A DNA stretch of 64,000 nt from Flaccisagitta enflata (GCA_965153355.1 OZ231127.1:20584001-20648000); one strand, 5' to 3'. Positions 52,258 to 63,670 are shown, counted from the first letter of the stretch. Numbers and translations: made by a program. The notes: generated from the letters alone by a model not told the origin.

Positions 52258-52980
52258 TCTTAGTCGCGTGCTACGCGACTCTATAAGTCTCTCTTTGGTT
52301 GGTCCATTGGTTGGTTGGTCGGTTGGTCTGTCGGTCCATCGGTCCGTCGGTCGGTCCGTCACAAAACTGTTTAAAAGGTTTTTTTACACAAGATAAAGAC
52401 ATTCTAAATGTTTTTTAATTTTTCTAAAGCATTTGTAAACCTCTATAAGCCACTTTTTGGTTGGTCAGTTAGTTTGTTGGTCCGTCTGTCTGACTGTCAC
52501 AAAGTTGTTTAAAGTGTGTTTCAGTCAATTCAAAGACATTTTAGATGTTTTTAGTCGTGTGCCATGCCACTCTATAAGCCGCTTTTTGGTTGGTCCGTCA
52601 GTCGGTGCGCCCGTCTGTCACAAAACTGTTTTAAAGACTTTTTAAAGCATATTTCACGTCACTGAATGAAAGAAAAGAATTTTTCTAATGTCTTTTTGAA
52701 AAAAAAAATGTTTGCCTGTCTGTTTGCCTGACATTTTTTTTTAAATGCCGATGCACGCGACTTAGGTCTAATGACCTTGTTGAATATTTTTATGGCATTT
52801 GTACAGTTCTATAATACATTTTTGGTCCATCTGTCCTCTGTCCGTCCATCCATCCGTCCGTCTGTCCATTGGTTTTGTTGCTAGTTCAAAAGTCTTTTTA
52901 AATGTTTAAGTCTGTTCATCTGTCTGTCTGCCGGATTTTTCTGAAAGTGCCGACGCACGCAATTTAGGTCTAATTGGCTC
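52258..52980 (+). repeat. Cluster of type B hairpin repeats
   Basis: A full front (TTAGTCGCGTGCTACGCGAC, TCTATAAGTC) and GGTCCGTC array are followed by two more fronts (52440 and 52550, the latter TTTTTAGTCGTGTGCCATGC). A complete tail (GCACGCGACTTAGGTCTAAT, then GACCTTGTT) lies at 52752-52779. A further array and a tail fragment (GCACGCAATTTAGGTCTAAT) end near 52977. Confidence 0.7.
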
Positions 52981-53039
52981 AAATTGCATCCTCAAGGCTC
53001 AAACTCTTACCTGGAGTTTCAAGGCTCAACTCCTTGCAG

Positions 53040-53175
53040 CAAGGCTTAAATTCCAGCCTCAAGCTTCAAAACTTACTAAGCATAGGTCATCGGCTCCTTC
53101 GGGGCCGCTGCCCCTCTCACCATCACACTCACATACACACACAGGGGCAACGGGTACCGCTGACCATCTAGAGCT
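53040..53175 (+). repeat. Type D-like tail segment
   Basis: AAGCATAGGTCATCGGCTCC, TTCGGGGCCGCTGCCCCTCT, then GGGGCAACGGGTACCGCTGA and CCATCTAGAG. A short version of the type D right arm and tail; a similar one is at 63570-63670. Confidence 0.55.
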
Positions 53176-53252
53176 TAGAAGTTAGCATTTTGTCATTTAT
53201 GTAGCCCAGCGAGGAATTTGAGTTTGAAAACTTCAGGCAGAGGATGTACAGT

Positions 53253-53285
<33 letters not shown>

Positions 53286-53364
53286 TGAATGAGACATATG
53301 GACGGACGTTTGGAAATTCACCCCTGTGTTCTACAGGACAGCGGCCCTTTCAGGCTGCTGCCCA

Positions 53365-53640
53365 AAAAGGACTTAAAATGACTTTAAATGACTTAAAATG
53401 ACCTAAAATGAACAAAAATGACTTAAATGACATAAATTGACCTAAGATGACTTAAAATGACTTAGATTGACTTCAAATGACTTAGAATGACTTAAAATGA
53501 CTTAAAATGACTTAAAATGCCAGAAAAGAATGAAATGACCTGAAATGACTTAAATGACTAAAGATGACTTAAATTGTCTTAAAATGACTTATAATGACCT
53601 AAATTGACTTTACACGACTAAAAAACGCTAAGTGTTACAG
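53365..53640. repeat. ATGACTTAAA tandem array (10-bp period)
   Basis: Inverse orientation of the array at 20655. It is followed by GACGGACCAACCAACTGATG and the hairpin end TTGTGTGCACGCGACTAAAA (to about 53706), so it forms the core of a type C hairpin repeat. Confidence 0.8.
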
Positions 53641-53717
53641 ACGGACCAACCAACTGATGGACTGATAAATAGAGCGGGTCATAGAGTTGTGTGCACGCGA
53701 CTAAAAGAGTACAAAAA

Positions 53718-54089
53718 CGACACCCATCCTAATTGTTTGCACAGGGGTCCTAATAAGGGTGTAAAACAAACACTAGCCAAAAAAATTAGAAATGTACTTT
53801 TGAACTAAGCATGACAATTTTGAATTTTTACTACAAAAACGCTCTTTATTCAAGATTTTTGGCTAATGATGATTGAAATTCATGTATTTACAGCAAAAGT
53901 ACTTTACTGATTCAGTTTTTGATGTTTTTAAACCAATTTTGGAAATTTGGACTTTGATCTTATTTGCATATTACCATTATGCGTTTTTTGCTATTATCTC
54001 AAGAGTTTCTCTTAGTAGATCAATGAAATTGATACCTGACCTATATTTTACTTTAAGACACTAGTTCAAATGTTTGGGATGGGTGTCTA
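53718..54089. mobile_element. Probable MITE
   Basis: ACACCCATCCTAATTGTTTG at the left mirrors TGTTTGGGATGGGTGTC at the right. The interior matches the degenerate copy at 7906-8400. Confidence 0.5.
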
Positions 54090-54360
54090 TTTTTTTTTCA
54101 TTTTTTTAGATATTTCCATCCTGGGAATCTGACCGTATACTATGTTTACCATTGCAGATAGCTTCAGATCATTTGAATTAGGCTTTACTACCTTTAATCT
54201 AAGTAATCTAACTGGCCTTCATCATTTCTATTGAAACAATCTAAAGCGAATTCCGTAATTCTACCACGTAAACCTGTATCATATGATACAGGTTTATTTT
54301 GATTAAGATTTTAGCTTTTAATTAAAACGATCATGAATTATTGCAGGTGTTTATGCATTA

Positions 54361-54770
54361 CCACTTGGATCAAAAAAAAAGACGCACCTATCTATGAATT
54401 GATAAAACAGATAAAAAAAATAATTTTAGCTATATACAAGAGAGACATTTTAAAAGATTTTCAAAAAATCTTTCATTCTAGACCAATCCCAGATCTGTAT
54501 CTCAAACGGTTTGGGAGCTAGAGCTCTGCAAAGAGAAGCACTATTTTGCTAAAATGCACTTTTTCATAGGGATTCGAAACTGAAGTAGGCAATGTTTTTA
54601 CTCAAACTGATACCATTTCTTAACGAAAAAAGATAACAATACCTGAATTGCGCCAAATGAAAGTACTTTCAAAGGGCTTCAAAATGATCTAAGATTTTCT
54701 ATAGTTTTTTGAAGATTTATTGGCTAAATTAACCATTTAAAAGTGCGTCTTTTTTTTTTTATTCGCGTGG
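54361..54770. mobile_element. TA-flanked MITE next to an exon
   Basis: CCACTTGGATCAAAAAAAAA, GACGCACC at the left mirrors AGTGCGTCTTTTTTTTTTAT and TCGCGTGG at the right; TA flanks both. The interior (CAATCCCAGATCTGTATCTC, CAAACGGTTTGGGAGCTAGA) matches 29848-30256. It ends 24 bp from the splice donor of the minus-strand exon at 54795. Confidence 0.85.
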
Positions 54771-54794
54771 TACAATTCCATCTGTTCCTCTTAC

Positions 54795-54928
54795 CTTCTA
54801 GTTGTCTATCAATCCTCTGTTGCGATTCCATGTTTTTCATTCTTATTACTTGTTTTTGTTCTATCGCTACCGTAGTATCATTATCAAGTTCTTTAAACAG
54901 TGCAACAAGACGTTTTGCAGACGACAAG
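54795..54928 (-). CDS. Internal exon of an unknown minus-strand gene
   Basis: A textbook exon of 134 nt: acceptor CTGTTTTGTTTCAG, donor CTAGAAG then GTAAGA. It enters with two bases of a codon already used and leaves one base over. The peptide SSAKRLVALFKELDNDTTVA, IEQKQVIRMKNMESQQRIDR, QLEG is charged and helical. Together with the candidate first exon at 58094-58247 it may define a gene with a 3.2-kb intron region, but the phases do not join directly, so at least one more exon would be needed. No family recognised. Confidence 0.5.
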
Positions 54929-55246
54929 CTGAAACAAAACAGAAAAAAAAATCATTTGATGTTTGGGGGAAAAAGTCGAATTCAGTCGACTTTTTGACAT
55001 ATTCCAGAGAAACATGGTCTTCATTTTCTTATTAGAAAGTTGAGTATCTCATTAGGTAGATTGAGGTCTCCAATGAAATTGATAGGGTAAGTAAATTTTA
55101 CAATTCTCTACGAAAAATATTTTTTGAGTTATTTTTTTAAAGATTTATTTACAAAAAATTCAAATTGATTTTTTTTTTCAATTTTTTATGATTATATGTA
55201 GGATCAATTGATTGAGCATGCAAATACCAGAACACCCTCGATTATC

Positions 55247-55695
55247 GGCGGAAATACAATGGAGTTTGCAAGACAACTCCACAAATGCGGTTGTTAATTT
55301 CTGGTCTTACGGTCAAATCAGAATCTCATGAACAAAATTCAAGTTTTCCTTCACAACATCAAAAATAGCAATTCAGAGCAGATGTAATGTATGAACGCAC
55401 CAACAGACAGACCAACCAATGTAATGACCAACTTCTGAAAAAAAACCCTCCTAAAAATGTTTTTCCGAGCAAGATTGGGCTTTGCATTGAGACTTGTTAT
55501 GTTGTAAAGCGCTAGAGTCCTGCAAGCCATAGAGCCTTAGAGACACAGAAGCATTTCATGACGTTTTGTCTTTGAAAAAGGTGCCAGAGATAAATTTTGA
55601 TTGAAGAAGGAACTTGTTACCAATAAACTACCAAATAAAATTAAGATACAACCGCATTGATGGAGTTTTTGCAGTACTTTACTCTATTTCCGATA
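55247..55695. mobile_element. Probable MITE
   Basis: ATTATCGGCGGAAATACAAT, GGAGTTTGCA and CACAAATGCGGTTG at the left mirror CAACCGCATTGATGGAGTTT, TTGCAG and CTCTATTTCCGATAAAGAG at the right. Target duplication not identified. Confidence 0.5.
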
Positions 55696-55776
55696 AAGAG
55701 CCAAATTGAGGAGCGTGGGAAAACATGTTTATGCGCATACTATCTTGCTAATATGTATATCGACAAGCCTAATGGG

Positions 55777-56153
55777 CAGGCCTGATTTTAGAGCGAGCCC
55801 GCGAGCCCGATGCTCTCTATTTTGCTCTCGGGCTCTCATGTTTTGCAAGCTCTGAGCCCGGCGGGCTCTCTCTCATCGGGAATCGGGATGGATTCAAAAC
55901 ACTCAAGCTGATTGAGGAAAGCATTTGGTCTTGAGTCGTTATTCGATTTTCTCACAAATTGAAATACCGTAGTGGTGACTAATTTATCATTACATCAAAA
56001 AAACAGTGGCGGTTGTTACATATCTAGGCTAATATTATAGTAATATTGGGCACAACGTTTTTACCGGGCTCATAGTTTTCCCATCGGGCTCTGTCAAATT
56101 GTGAGGAGCGAGCCCGACTGGCTCAGTCAAAAAAATCACTAAAATCAGGCCTG
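55777..56153. mobile_element. hAT-type MITE with 8-bp target duplication
   Basis: CAGGCCTGATTTTAG at the left mirrors CTAAAATCAGGCCTG at the right. CTAATGGG is directly repeated outside both ends (55769-55776 and 56154-56161), the 8-bp duplication typical of hAT transposons. The interior has GGGCTC/GAGCCC-rich inner repeats. A fragment of its right half lies at about 58732-58829. Confidence 0.85.
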
Positions 56154-56339
56154 CTAATGGGACATAACTACCAAAAAAATAATGCAAACATAGAAAAATC
56201 GGTGACGCCTGGAAACTTCATCGAATTTCAGATCGAATGGCGCAAACCGCATTGTTCTAAGTTTGTCCGTTTAGAAATGACATGCAAAACAAAGTTACTA
56301 CTTCAAGTGCAAAATGGCGAAAAAATTGCATTTTAGAAT

Positions 56340-56675
56340 TTAGTAGATTATGGAAGACACCGATTGAGGGAGAGTGATACTCTGGCGCACCACGCCCTGA
56401 AAACGAAGCATTCACTATAGCGTCAAGATGTTTCCAGGTTGGCCTGGAAACAGTCCAGACCTCAAAAGTAAAGAATTCTTGTGAATTGATAACAAAAAGT
56501 TGCAGAATTATGAATGCGCCATATCGAAGGCCGAGCTAAAAAGTATCGCTCACTAGATGTGGGAGAACACCACACCATCATACCTTCAATTGCTTTACAA
56601 AAGCATACCAAGGCACATGAAAGCTTAAGATGATACCTAGGAAGGTCTAACAAAGTGAAAGTCGTAATTTACAAA
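56340..56675 (+). pseudogene. Decayed Tc1/mariner transposase, C-terminal part
   Basis: One frame reads GWPGNSPDL, the segment around the last Asp of the Tc1 catalytic domain. Downstream it reads ISKAELKSIAH, stop, MWENTTPSYLQLLYKSIPRH, MKA, matching in order the usual KAEL, EW.N.P..YL..LV.SMPRR pattern and ending EGLTK where GGHTKY is expected. At least four stops interrupt it. NPIEN, which carries the final acidic residue, is replaced. Upstream the GAP-H part near 56385 is in another frame. This enzyme would once have cut and pasted DNA at TA sites; this copy is dead. Confidence 0.75.
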
Positions 56676-56730
56676 TGTTATATGCATTAATTGATAAAAA
56701 GTTAAACTGTATTGTATCTTGTCGATATAC

Positions 56731-56938
56731 TTTTTAGTCGCATGCTACGCGACTCTACAACCCGCTTTGTCGGTCCGTCCGTTGGTCCGTCGGTCCCTCC
56801 GTCCATCCGTCACACTTTACTTTATTTGGGTTTTTGCGGTTTTTGGCCTCACTGCTCCTGCCCAAATGATGGAGTGACCTCAATTATGGCCCCTGCCCAC
56901 CCGCATGCGACTGGGGTAGCCGTGTATCCAGCCTTGTT
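56731..56938 (+). repeat. Hairpin-terminated repeat type A, full length reference copy
   Basis: TTTTTAGTCGCATGCTACGC, then GACTCTACAACCCGC, a GTCCGTTGGTCC array, GTGACCTCAATTATGGCCCC, GCCCACCCGCATGCGACTGG and GTAGCCGTGTATCCAGCCTT, GTT. The whole is 208 bp; no target duplication seen. Confidence 0.8.
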
Positions 56939-56939
56939 A

Positions 56940-58010
56940 GCAAGATAGTAGCTGCTCATCTGTGAAGGTGTTTTGAGTATTCTAGCTCATTTAGCTTATT
57001 TAGCTCAGTCTTTTTTTTCTGATCTTAAACAAGATAAATAAAGATATGATTTGACTCATTTCTGAGCATGCAAATACAAGAAAGCATGTCCGGGAGCATA
57101 GCTGGTCATCTGTGTGAGCTCATCTAGCTCATTTGGCTCAGGCCTTTTTTTCTTGCAGAATTCTCTACGACAAATACTTTTCCAGTTATGAGTTTTTTAA
57201 AGATTTATTTACAAAAAATTCAAAATGATTTTTTTCCATTTTTTTATGTAGGATTGTAGGATTGTAGGATTGTAGGATTGTAGGATTGTAGGATTGTAGG
57301 ATTGTAGGATCAATAAAGGAGTGTATCAATGTTTGTTTGAGCATGCAATTACAAAAAAAACGTGTTTATGAGCATAGCTGCTCATCTCTGAGGGTGTTTT
57401 TAAGTAATCTAGCTCATTTAGCTCATTTAGCTCAGTCTTTTTTTCTGATTTTAAACATGATGAATAAAGATATGATTTGATTCATTTCTGAGCATGCAAA
57501 TACAAGAAAGCATGCCCTTGAGCATAGCTGGTCATCTGTGTGAGTGAATTTGAGTATTTTAGCTCATTTTGCTCATTTGGCTCAGGCCTATTTCTCTCTT
57601 AGAATTTTCAACGACATATATTTTTCAAGTTCTGATTTTTAAAAAGATTTACTAACAAAAAATTCACATCGATTTTTTTTTTCGATTTTTTATGATTTTA
57701 TGTAGGATCAATAAAGCAGTGTATCTATGTTTGTTTGAGCATACAAATACAAGAAAACATGTTTATGAGCAGCTGCTCATCTGTGAGGGTGTTTTTAGAA
57801 ATTCTAGCTCATTTAGCTCATTTAGCTCAGTCTTTTTTTTTCTGATTTTAACCACGATAAATAAAGATATGATTTGATTCATTTCTGAGCATGCAAATAC
57901 AAGAGAGAATGTCCATGAGCATAGCTGGTCATCTGTGTGAATGAATTTGAGTATTTTAGCTCATCTAGCTCATTTGGCTCAGGCCTATTTTCTCTGATTT
58001 TCAATTCAAT
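56940..58010. repeat. Tandem array of about 400-bp units
   Basis: TTCTGAGCATGCAAATACAAGA recurs at about 57060, 57483 and 57881; each unit also has GAGCATAGCTGGTCATCTGT, AGCTCATTTAGCTCAT and TTTATGTAGGATCAATAAAG-like segments. One unit carries an expanded (GGATTGTA)8 at 57247-57311. A partial unit lies at 55105-55235. If the minus-strand gene is real this fills its intron. Confidence 0.85.
57247..57311. repeat. (GGATTGTA)n minisatellite
   Basis: Eight copies of an 8-bp unit, present in only one of the three large tandem units. Confidence 0.95.
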
Positions 58011-58093
58011 CAATACATACAATTGCACTGGATTAATTCTAACAAATAAAAAAAATTTCAGTGACTCAAGACAAAAGCTTGGTGGAAACTTAC

Positions 58094-58247
58094 CAATGCT
58101 TACAACTTTTTTTCTCACGGCGGTAGCCGCCATTACTGGTTCTTCCTCCTTTTTAATGCACTTCACGGGAGAAAGCTTTCTATTGGTGTTTCTATTAATT
58201 TTTCTGTCAGCAACATCCACCAAAATATTGTTGCCATTATCTTTTTA
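58094..58247 (-). CDS. Probable first exon of an unknown minus-strand gene
   Basis: The frame is open from 58247 and ends at a perfect donor (CATTG then GTAAGT at 58093). It reads VDVADRKINRNTNRKLSPVK, CIKKEEEPV, then MAATAVRKKVVSI. The ATG at 58133 has G at -3 and +4 and begins MAATAVRKKVVSIG, so the part before it may be 5' UTR. If the upstream part is coded, the product starts with a basic segment. No acceptor lies before it, which fits a first exon. It ends in phase 1. No family recognised. Confidence 0.4.
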
Positions 58248-58469
58248 TTAGCTTGATCATTTCTTTTTCTGAATGATTGCGAGTCACTTCCCGTGAAGCA
58301 CCCCAAAAGTCACGACTTCACCATTGCGACCAATGCGGGGGCTTGTTGAAACAAGGCATTTATGGGAAAAAATCACTTAGAATGACCTTAAATGACTAAA
58401 AATGACTAAGAACTAGTGGCGTTCGCCATAATGTGTTCCACGATAACTTGATTGAGCTTGAATTAGAAA

Positions 58470-59020
58470 TGCAATAACTTAAGTCCTGTAGAACACAGGG
58501 GGAATCTGTCCGTCCGTCCGTCCGTCCATCCGTTTGTCCCCCCCTGCCCCATCCTCAGGGCTTCGTCTCCTTCAGGGCCTATTCTGACCGTAATTCTGCC
58601 AAATAGCCCAAATCCAGGCAATATGGCCCAAATCTGGCTGGCCCAAATCCAAGCGTGGCTAGTTCAAAGCAAAATGGCCCAAATCTGGTCAGAATCTAGG
58701 TATTGGAGGCCAAAATGATGGACCTCAGTTTGAAAACCGGGAACGCTCATCCTCTGTCGGGCACGCTGAAATTGTGAGCAGCATGCCCGGCAGGCACGCT
58801 CAACAGAATCACTAAATTATGGCCTGGCCATATTGCTTGGATTTGGGCTAATTGGCAGGTTTGGGTTAGAATGAGCCCCAAAGGAGACAAAGCCCTGAGG
58901 ATGGGGGCCCTGAGGATGGGGCAGGGGGACGGACGTACGTACATGCGGCCATACGGATGGACGGACGAATTCCCCTGAGTTTGGCAGGACTTTGTCCCCT
59001 TCGGGACCGCTGCCCAAAAA
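58470..59020. repeat. Type D-like element with an embedded hAT fragment
   Basis: GTCCTGTAGAACACAGGGGG and GTCCGTCC array at the left are mirrored at the right by GGACGGACGAATTCCCCTGA and GGGACCGCTGCCC. The core has TGGCCCAAATC-type units. The segment 58732-58829 matches the right half of the hAT MITE at 55777-56153. Confidence 0.6.
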
Positions 59021-59517
59021 CTATCTGATAACAAATGCGCCACATTTAGGCGGAAAATGATCTACCAAGTGAGGATTGAGTCTTATTATTGTCATTAAAA
59101 GCAAAAGAAAACCTCTACAATTGAATGGAGAAAGTATATAACCTAAATTTAGGCCACCATAGGGTTAAACAATGACATAAAGATGCCCTATGAATGTAAG
59201 AAATAGTGTTTTGTATTCTATCCCGCATAAGCTGCATTGAAAAACTTAATTTCTGCAATTTTTTTCTTCTTTGTCAGTTTATCCAGCATTGCGCTTTTTA
59301 AGGGCCAAAAACTGACAATATTCAAGTCAATTACTTAAAAATACTCATGTGCATGATTGTCAGTCAATTTTCGTCACTCTCTGTTGCTAAGGGTCCTGTA
59401 AAAGTCTTTTAAAGATGATCAATTTCACTTGATTTCAAAGCAGAAAAAATCAGCAACATTTTGATTTTGAAATTTCAACATCTTGGCTGAAATACCCCAT
59501 TTATGAGGTGAATTATA
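59021..59517. other. No recognisable feature
   Basis: AT-rich sequence without supported genes or repeats. Confidence 0.4.
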
Positions 59518-59581
59518 ACAAGGCCAACACCTATAAGTCGCGTGCGATACTCAATTACATAATCGCCTAATCATATGAGTA
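59518..59581 (-). repeat. Type C hairpin-repeat start
   Basis: AACAAGGCCAACACCTATAA and GTCGCGTGCGATACTCAAT. A fold-back MITE follows at 59582 and then an array; the hairpin end of this repeat was not found. Confidence 0.6.
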
Positions 59582-60185
59582 TGCACCATCCGTCCAAACT
59601 ACCGCCAGGTGGTTTTCAGTATTACTCTGGATTTTCCGCTTGTTTACACTCAATATGGACCTCCTGAACAAGAATCCAGCTTCAAAAAAATCTTTCTTGT
59701 GGCGCCTTTTGAAAAAAATCCGAAATTGATTGTTTTTTCTCTTATTTTGAAGTCAGAATTTTTAGGGTTGTTAGAAGATCTTTTTAGATAGCATATCTGA
59801 ATTCCTGATAAAATTTCCTTTCATTTGATAGGTCGCACTATATATTTTTGAAAAGAAATAAAATTTTTAATTTCTAAGCCACCGTTACAAAATGTAACGG
59901 TGGCTATAAAATTGAAAATTTGATCTCTTTTTAAAAATATATAGTGCGACCTATCAAACGAAAGGAAATTTCATCAGGAATTCAAATATGCTATCTAAAA
60001 AGGTTTTTTAAAGCAACACTCTAGAATCTGGGTGCAATATAGAATGAAAAATTATCAATTTTGAATTTTTCAAGCACTACAAATTTCTCTGAAGCTGAAT
60101 CTACTTCAGAAGTCCCTCACAGTATTCAAGCGGAAAATTGAAACAATACTAAAAACCACCTGGCAGTAATTGGATGGATGAGGTG
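59582..60185. mobile_element. Large fold-back MITE, nearly palindromic
   Basis: TGCACCATCCGTCCAAACTA and CCGCCAGGTGG at the left mirror CCACCTGGCAGTAATTGGAT and GGATGAGGTG at the right. The arms meet at GCCACCGTTACAAAATGTAA, CGGTGGC near 59890. TA lies on both sides. Confidence 0.8.
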
Positions 60186-60229
60186 TATGTTATTTCTTCT
60201 AGCAGCAATAATGACTACTAATTTCTATT

Positions 60230-61345
60230 GACCTATAATTGCCTATAATGACCTACACTTACCTATAATTACCCAAATTAAATAATGACCTTTAAGTACC
60301 TGTAAAGACCTATGATTACCTATAATTACATATGGACCAATAATTACCTATAATGACATATGATTTTATAGTACCCATAAATTACCTTTAATAACATAAT
60401 GACCTATAATTACCTATAACTGACCTGTAGTTACCTATAATTACCTATAAGTACCTATAAGTACCCATGATAAAATGATGACCTATACGTACCTATAAAG
60501 ACCTATAGTACACTAAAGTACATGGACCCTTAATTTACCTATAATGACCTACCAATTACCATAATTACCCACAAAAACCTGTGTGGCCTATGATTACCTA
60601 TAATTACCTATAATAGCATAATGACCTATAATTACCTATAATAACCTTTGATTAGCAATAATTACCTATAATTGAATAATGACCTATAATTACCTATAAT
60701 TGTCTATCGACGTATAATTACCTATAATGACCTATGATTACCTATAATTACCTATAATTACATAATGACCTAAAATTACCTTAAATGACCTTTGATTACC
60801 TAAATTTACCCATAATTTCATAATGACCTACAATTACCTATAATTACCCATAATTACCTATGACCTATAGTTACCTATAATTACATAATGACCTATAATT
60901 ACCTATAATGATCTATAATTTCCTTTAATCACCTATAACTATCTATAATTACATAATGACCTATAATTAGCAATAATGACCTATAATTGCTTATTGACCT
61001 ATAATGACCTAGAATTACCTATTATGACCTAAAATGACCTATAATTACATAATAACCTATAATTACCCATAATGACCTATAATGACCTTTAACTACCTAT
61101 AATTACCTATGATTACATACTGACCTATAATTACCTATAATGACCTATGATTACCTATAATGACCTATGATTACCTATAATTGCATAATGACCTATAATG
61201 ACCTATAATTAACTATGATTACCTATAATGACCTATGATTACCTATAATGACCTATGATTACCTATAATTGCATAATGACCTATAATGACCTAAAATTAC
61301 CTATGATTACCCAAAATTGCATAATTACCTATAATTACCTATAAT
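60230..61345. repeat. TACCTATAAT/GACCTATAAT tandem array (10-bp period)
   Basis: About 110 units of TACCTATAAT, GACCTATAAT and related words, with TACATAATGACC or TGCATAATGACC about every 80-130 bp. Not coding. Confidence 0.9.
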
Positions 61346-61914
61346 CATGTAAAGGCACGATTCACGGTCTCGCAGGCGGAGCATGAGTAAAATAAGCCAT
61401 TTTCAAAATCAAATAAATATAACATATCTATACATCATTGTGATGGTAACACTTTACTTTATATGAATTCACCTCTGGAATTCGTTAGCAGGGTCAAATC
61501 GTCATGCAAATTAGGTTATAATGACAACATATAAAATTTCCATTAATTTCAAAATTTGACCATTTGATGAAGTAAGATCGACCAGTAAGAGTCTATATTG
61601 GTGCAAAGACATAGGGGCAGATGTGTTTACACTATATTGATCATTGGGCAGGAGTAGTTTCGAATGAAATTCAATGCAAAAACCAAAAAAGTTCAAAATA
61701 TCAATGTTTTGCATACAGACCTAACAGCCTTATACAGTCACTTTGAAGCAGCGATAGCAACACAATGCATTTTAGACCGATTACGAGACCGCGAACCTTG
61801 CTGCAGGAGCGAGTACGATTACGCTTACCATTCCACCAGTCTTTGACAGCATACGATTACAACTACGAGTATACAATGAATACAACCTATGTTGGAGTAA
61901 AGCTTGTTATTTCC
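61346..61914. other. No convincing gene
   Basis: It holds an ATG-started 60-codon frame (61664-61846) with no splice context and no family, which I did not accept as a gene. No repeats recognised. Confidence 0.35.
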
Positions 61915-61995
61915 TTCTTGCCTTCTTCCTTTCTTTCTATCTTTCTTTCTTTTTTTCTTTTTTTCTTTTTTTCTTTTTTTCTTTTTTTCTTTTTT

Positions 61996-62049
<54 letters not shown>

Positions 62050-62096
62050 TTTCTTTCTTTCTTTCTTTCTTTCTTTTTTTCTTTCTTTCTTTCTAA
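61915..62096. repeat. (CTTT)n microsatellite
   Basis: TTTCTTTC and TTTTTCTTTTTC units. Confidence 0.95.
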
Positions 62097-62177
62097 GTGA
62101 CAAATTTGGCTAGATGTTGCCTGTTGATTGGTAAAATATGATTTTAAAAACCACAATAATTGCATTCTTTCATTGCA

Positions 62178-62330
62178 TCTTCTTCTTCTTCTTGTTCCTT
62201 TTCTTCTTCTTCTTCTTCTTCTTCTTCTTCTTCTTCTTCTTCTTCTTCTTCTTCTTCTTCTTCTTCATCTTCTTCATCTTCTTCTTCTTCTTCTTCTTCT
62301 TTTTCTTCTCCTTTTCTTTCTTCTTCTTCA
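62178..62330. repeat. (CTT)n microsatellite
   Basis: About 45 CTT triplets with a few CAT changes. Confidence 0.95.
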
Positions 62331-62436
62331 ACAAATGTGAATCTATTGTTGCCGCGTTGATTTCAATCCAAATAGCCTGATACCCTTTTCTACTCAGCCT
62401 CTCTTCATCATTTTCATTCTCATCTTCACTTTCTTC

Positions 62437-62515
62437 TCCTCTTCTTCTTCTTCTTCTTCCTCTTCTTCCTCCTCTTCTTCTTCTTCTTCTTCTTCTTCTT
62501 CTTCTTCTTCTTCTT

Positions 62516-62546
<31 letters not shown>

Positions 62547-62560
62547 TTCTTCTTCTTTTT
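62437..62560. repeat. (CTT)n microsatellite
   Basis: About 38 CTT triplets with CCT interruptions. Confidence 0.95.
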
Positions 62561-62566
62561 TTACAA

Positions 62567-63072
62567 CTTTTTGGGCTGCGGCCCCAAAGGGCCAATGTCC
62601 TGTAGGACACAGGGGTGAATTTCCAGTCCGTCCATCCAAACATCCATCCCCCCCCCCCCGCCAAAGCTTCTGAGCCTCATGTTCCTATTGAATAACATGG
62701 AAAATTGAAGAAATGCAAAATTCCCATTGAATAACATGGTAAATTTGCTAGAAGTTAAAAAAATGGGAAATCCCTACTGAATAAAATGGAAAATTGACAA
62801 AATTTTGAAATAAATGCAGAATTCATATTGAATAACATGGAAAATTGACAATGAAATGGAAAAAAATTCAATGTTCTCATTGAATAACAAGGAAAGTAGC
62901 CCCAAAGGCCTCAAATGTGCCTTCTCAGGACGTCTGGAAATTCACCCCTGTGTCCTACAGGACATTGGCCCTTTGGGGCCACTGCCCTCTCTCACTCCAC
63001 TTCTGCAGCTAGTCACTCCAAGCAGGGCATCGGGTACCGCTGACCATGTGCGATCCTTGGATGACTAGTTCT
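62567..63072 (+). repeat. Double-hairpin element (type D), complete
   Basis: TTGGGCTGCGGCCCCAAAGG, GCCAATGTCCTGTAGGACAC and AGGGGTGAATTTCC at the left are mirrored at 62930-62990. The core is an array of CATTGAATAACATGGAAAAT units. The tail AAGCAGGGCATCGGGTACCG, ACCATGTGCGATCCTTGGAT closes it. Confidence 0.8.
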
Positions 63073-63670
63073 TCTATAAATTCTTCTTCTTCTTCTCTTT
63101 TATCACCTTTATGTCCTCCAACTTCTTCCCTTTCTTCCTTCACGCATATGGGGGATTTTCTCCTCCTTCTCCGTCCATCCGTCCATCCCCCAGTCTCAGG
63201 CCCAAATCCCAGTCCCGAGACCCCGTCTGATCTCGTGGCCCAATCCTGTCCAAAAGGCCCAAATCCTAGCCTCAAGGCCCAAATTCCTAGCCTGGAGATC
63301 CAAATCCCAGCCTTGGGGCCCAAATCTTATCCTTTAGACTCCGATCCCAGCATTGAGGCCCAAATCTAAGCCTCAAAGCTCATATCCCAGCCTCACAAAT
63401 GAGATTTGGGTCTCAAAGCTGGGATTTAGGCCTCCAGGCTAAGCTGTGGGCCTTGAGGCTAAGATTTGGTCACGGTGAATAGGATTTGAGCCACGAGACT
63501 GGGATTTAGGTCTTTGGACTGGGATTTGGGCCACAAGACTGGGGGCGGGCGGGCGGGCGGGCCATATGCGTGAAAGCATAGGTCATCGACCCTTTGGGAC
63601 AGCTGCCCTGCTTCCCCTTCAACTTCAGCTCAGCCTACTTAGGCAGGGCACAGGTACCACTGACCATCTA
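63073..63670. repeat. GGCCCAAATC-type array and type D-like tail
   Basis: From 63190 about 20-bp units such as AGGCCCAAATCCTAGCCTCA appear; from about 63395 they switch to the inverse (GGGATTTAGGCCTC type). A (GCGG)n stretch and GGTCATCGACCCTTTGGGAC with AGGCAGGGCACAGGTACCAC follow. Confidence 0.6.

Noticed and set aside
61664-61846. 60-codon frame from an ATG
   Set aside because: No splice context, no family, composition not distinctive, and overlapping frames are equally open. It could be real but I cannot support it.
62170-62664. Lys/Arg-rich 164-codon frame on the minus strand
   Set aside because: Produced by (CTT)n tracts; no other support.
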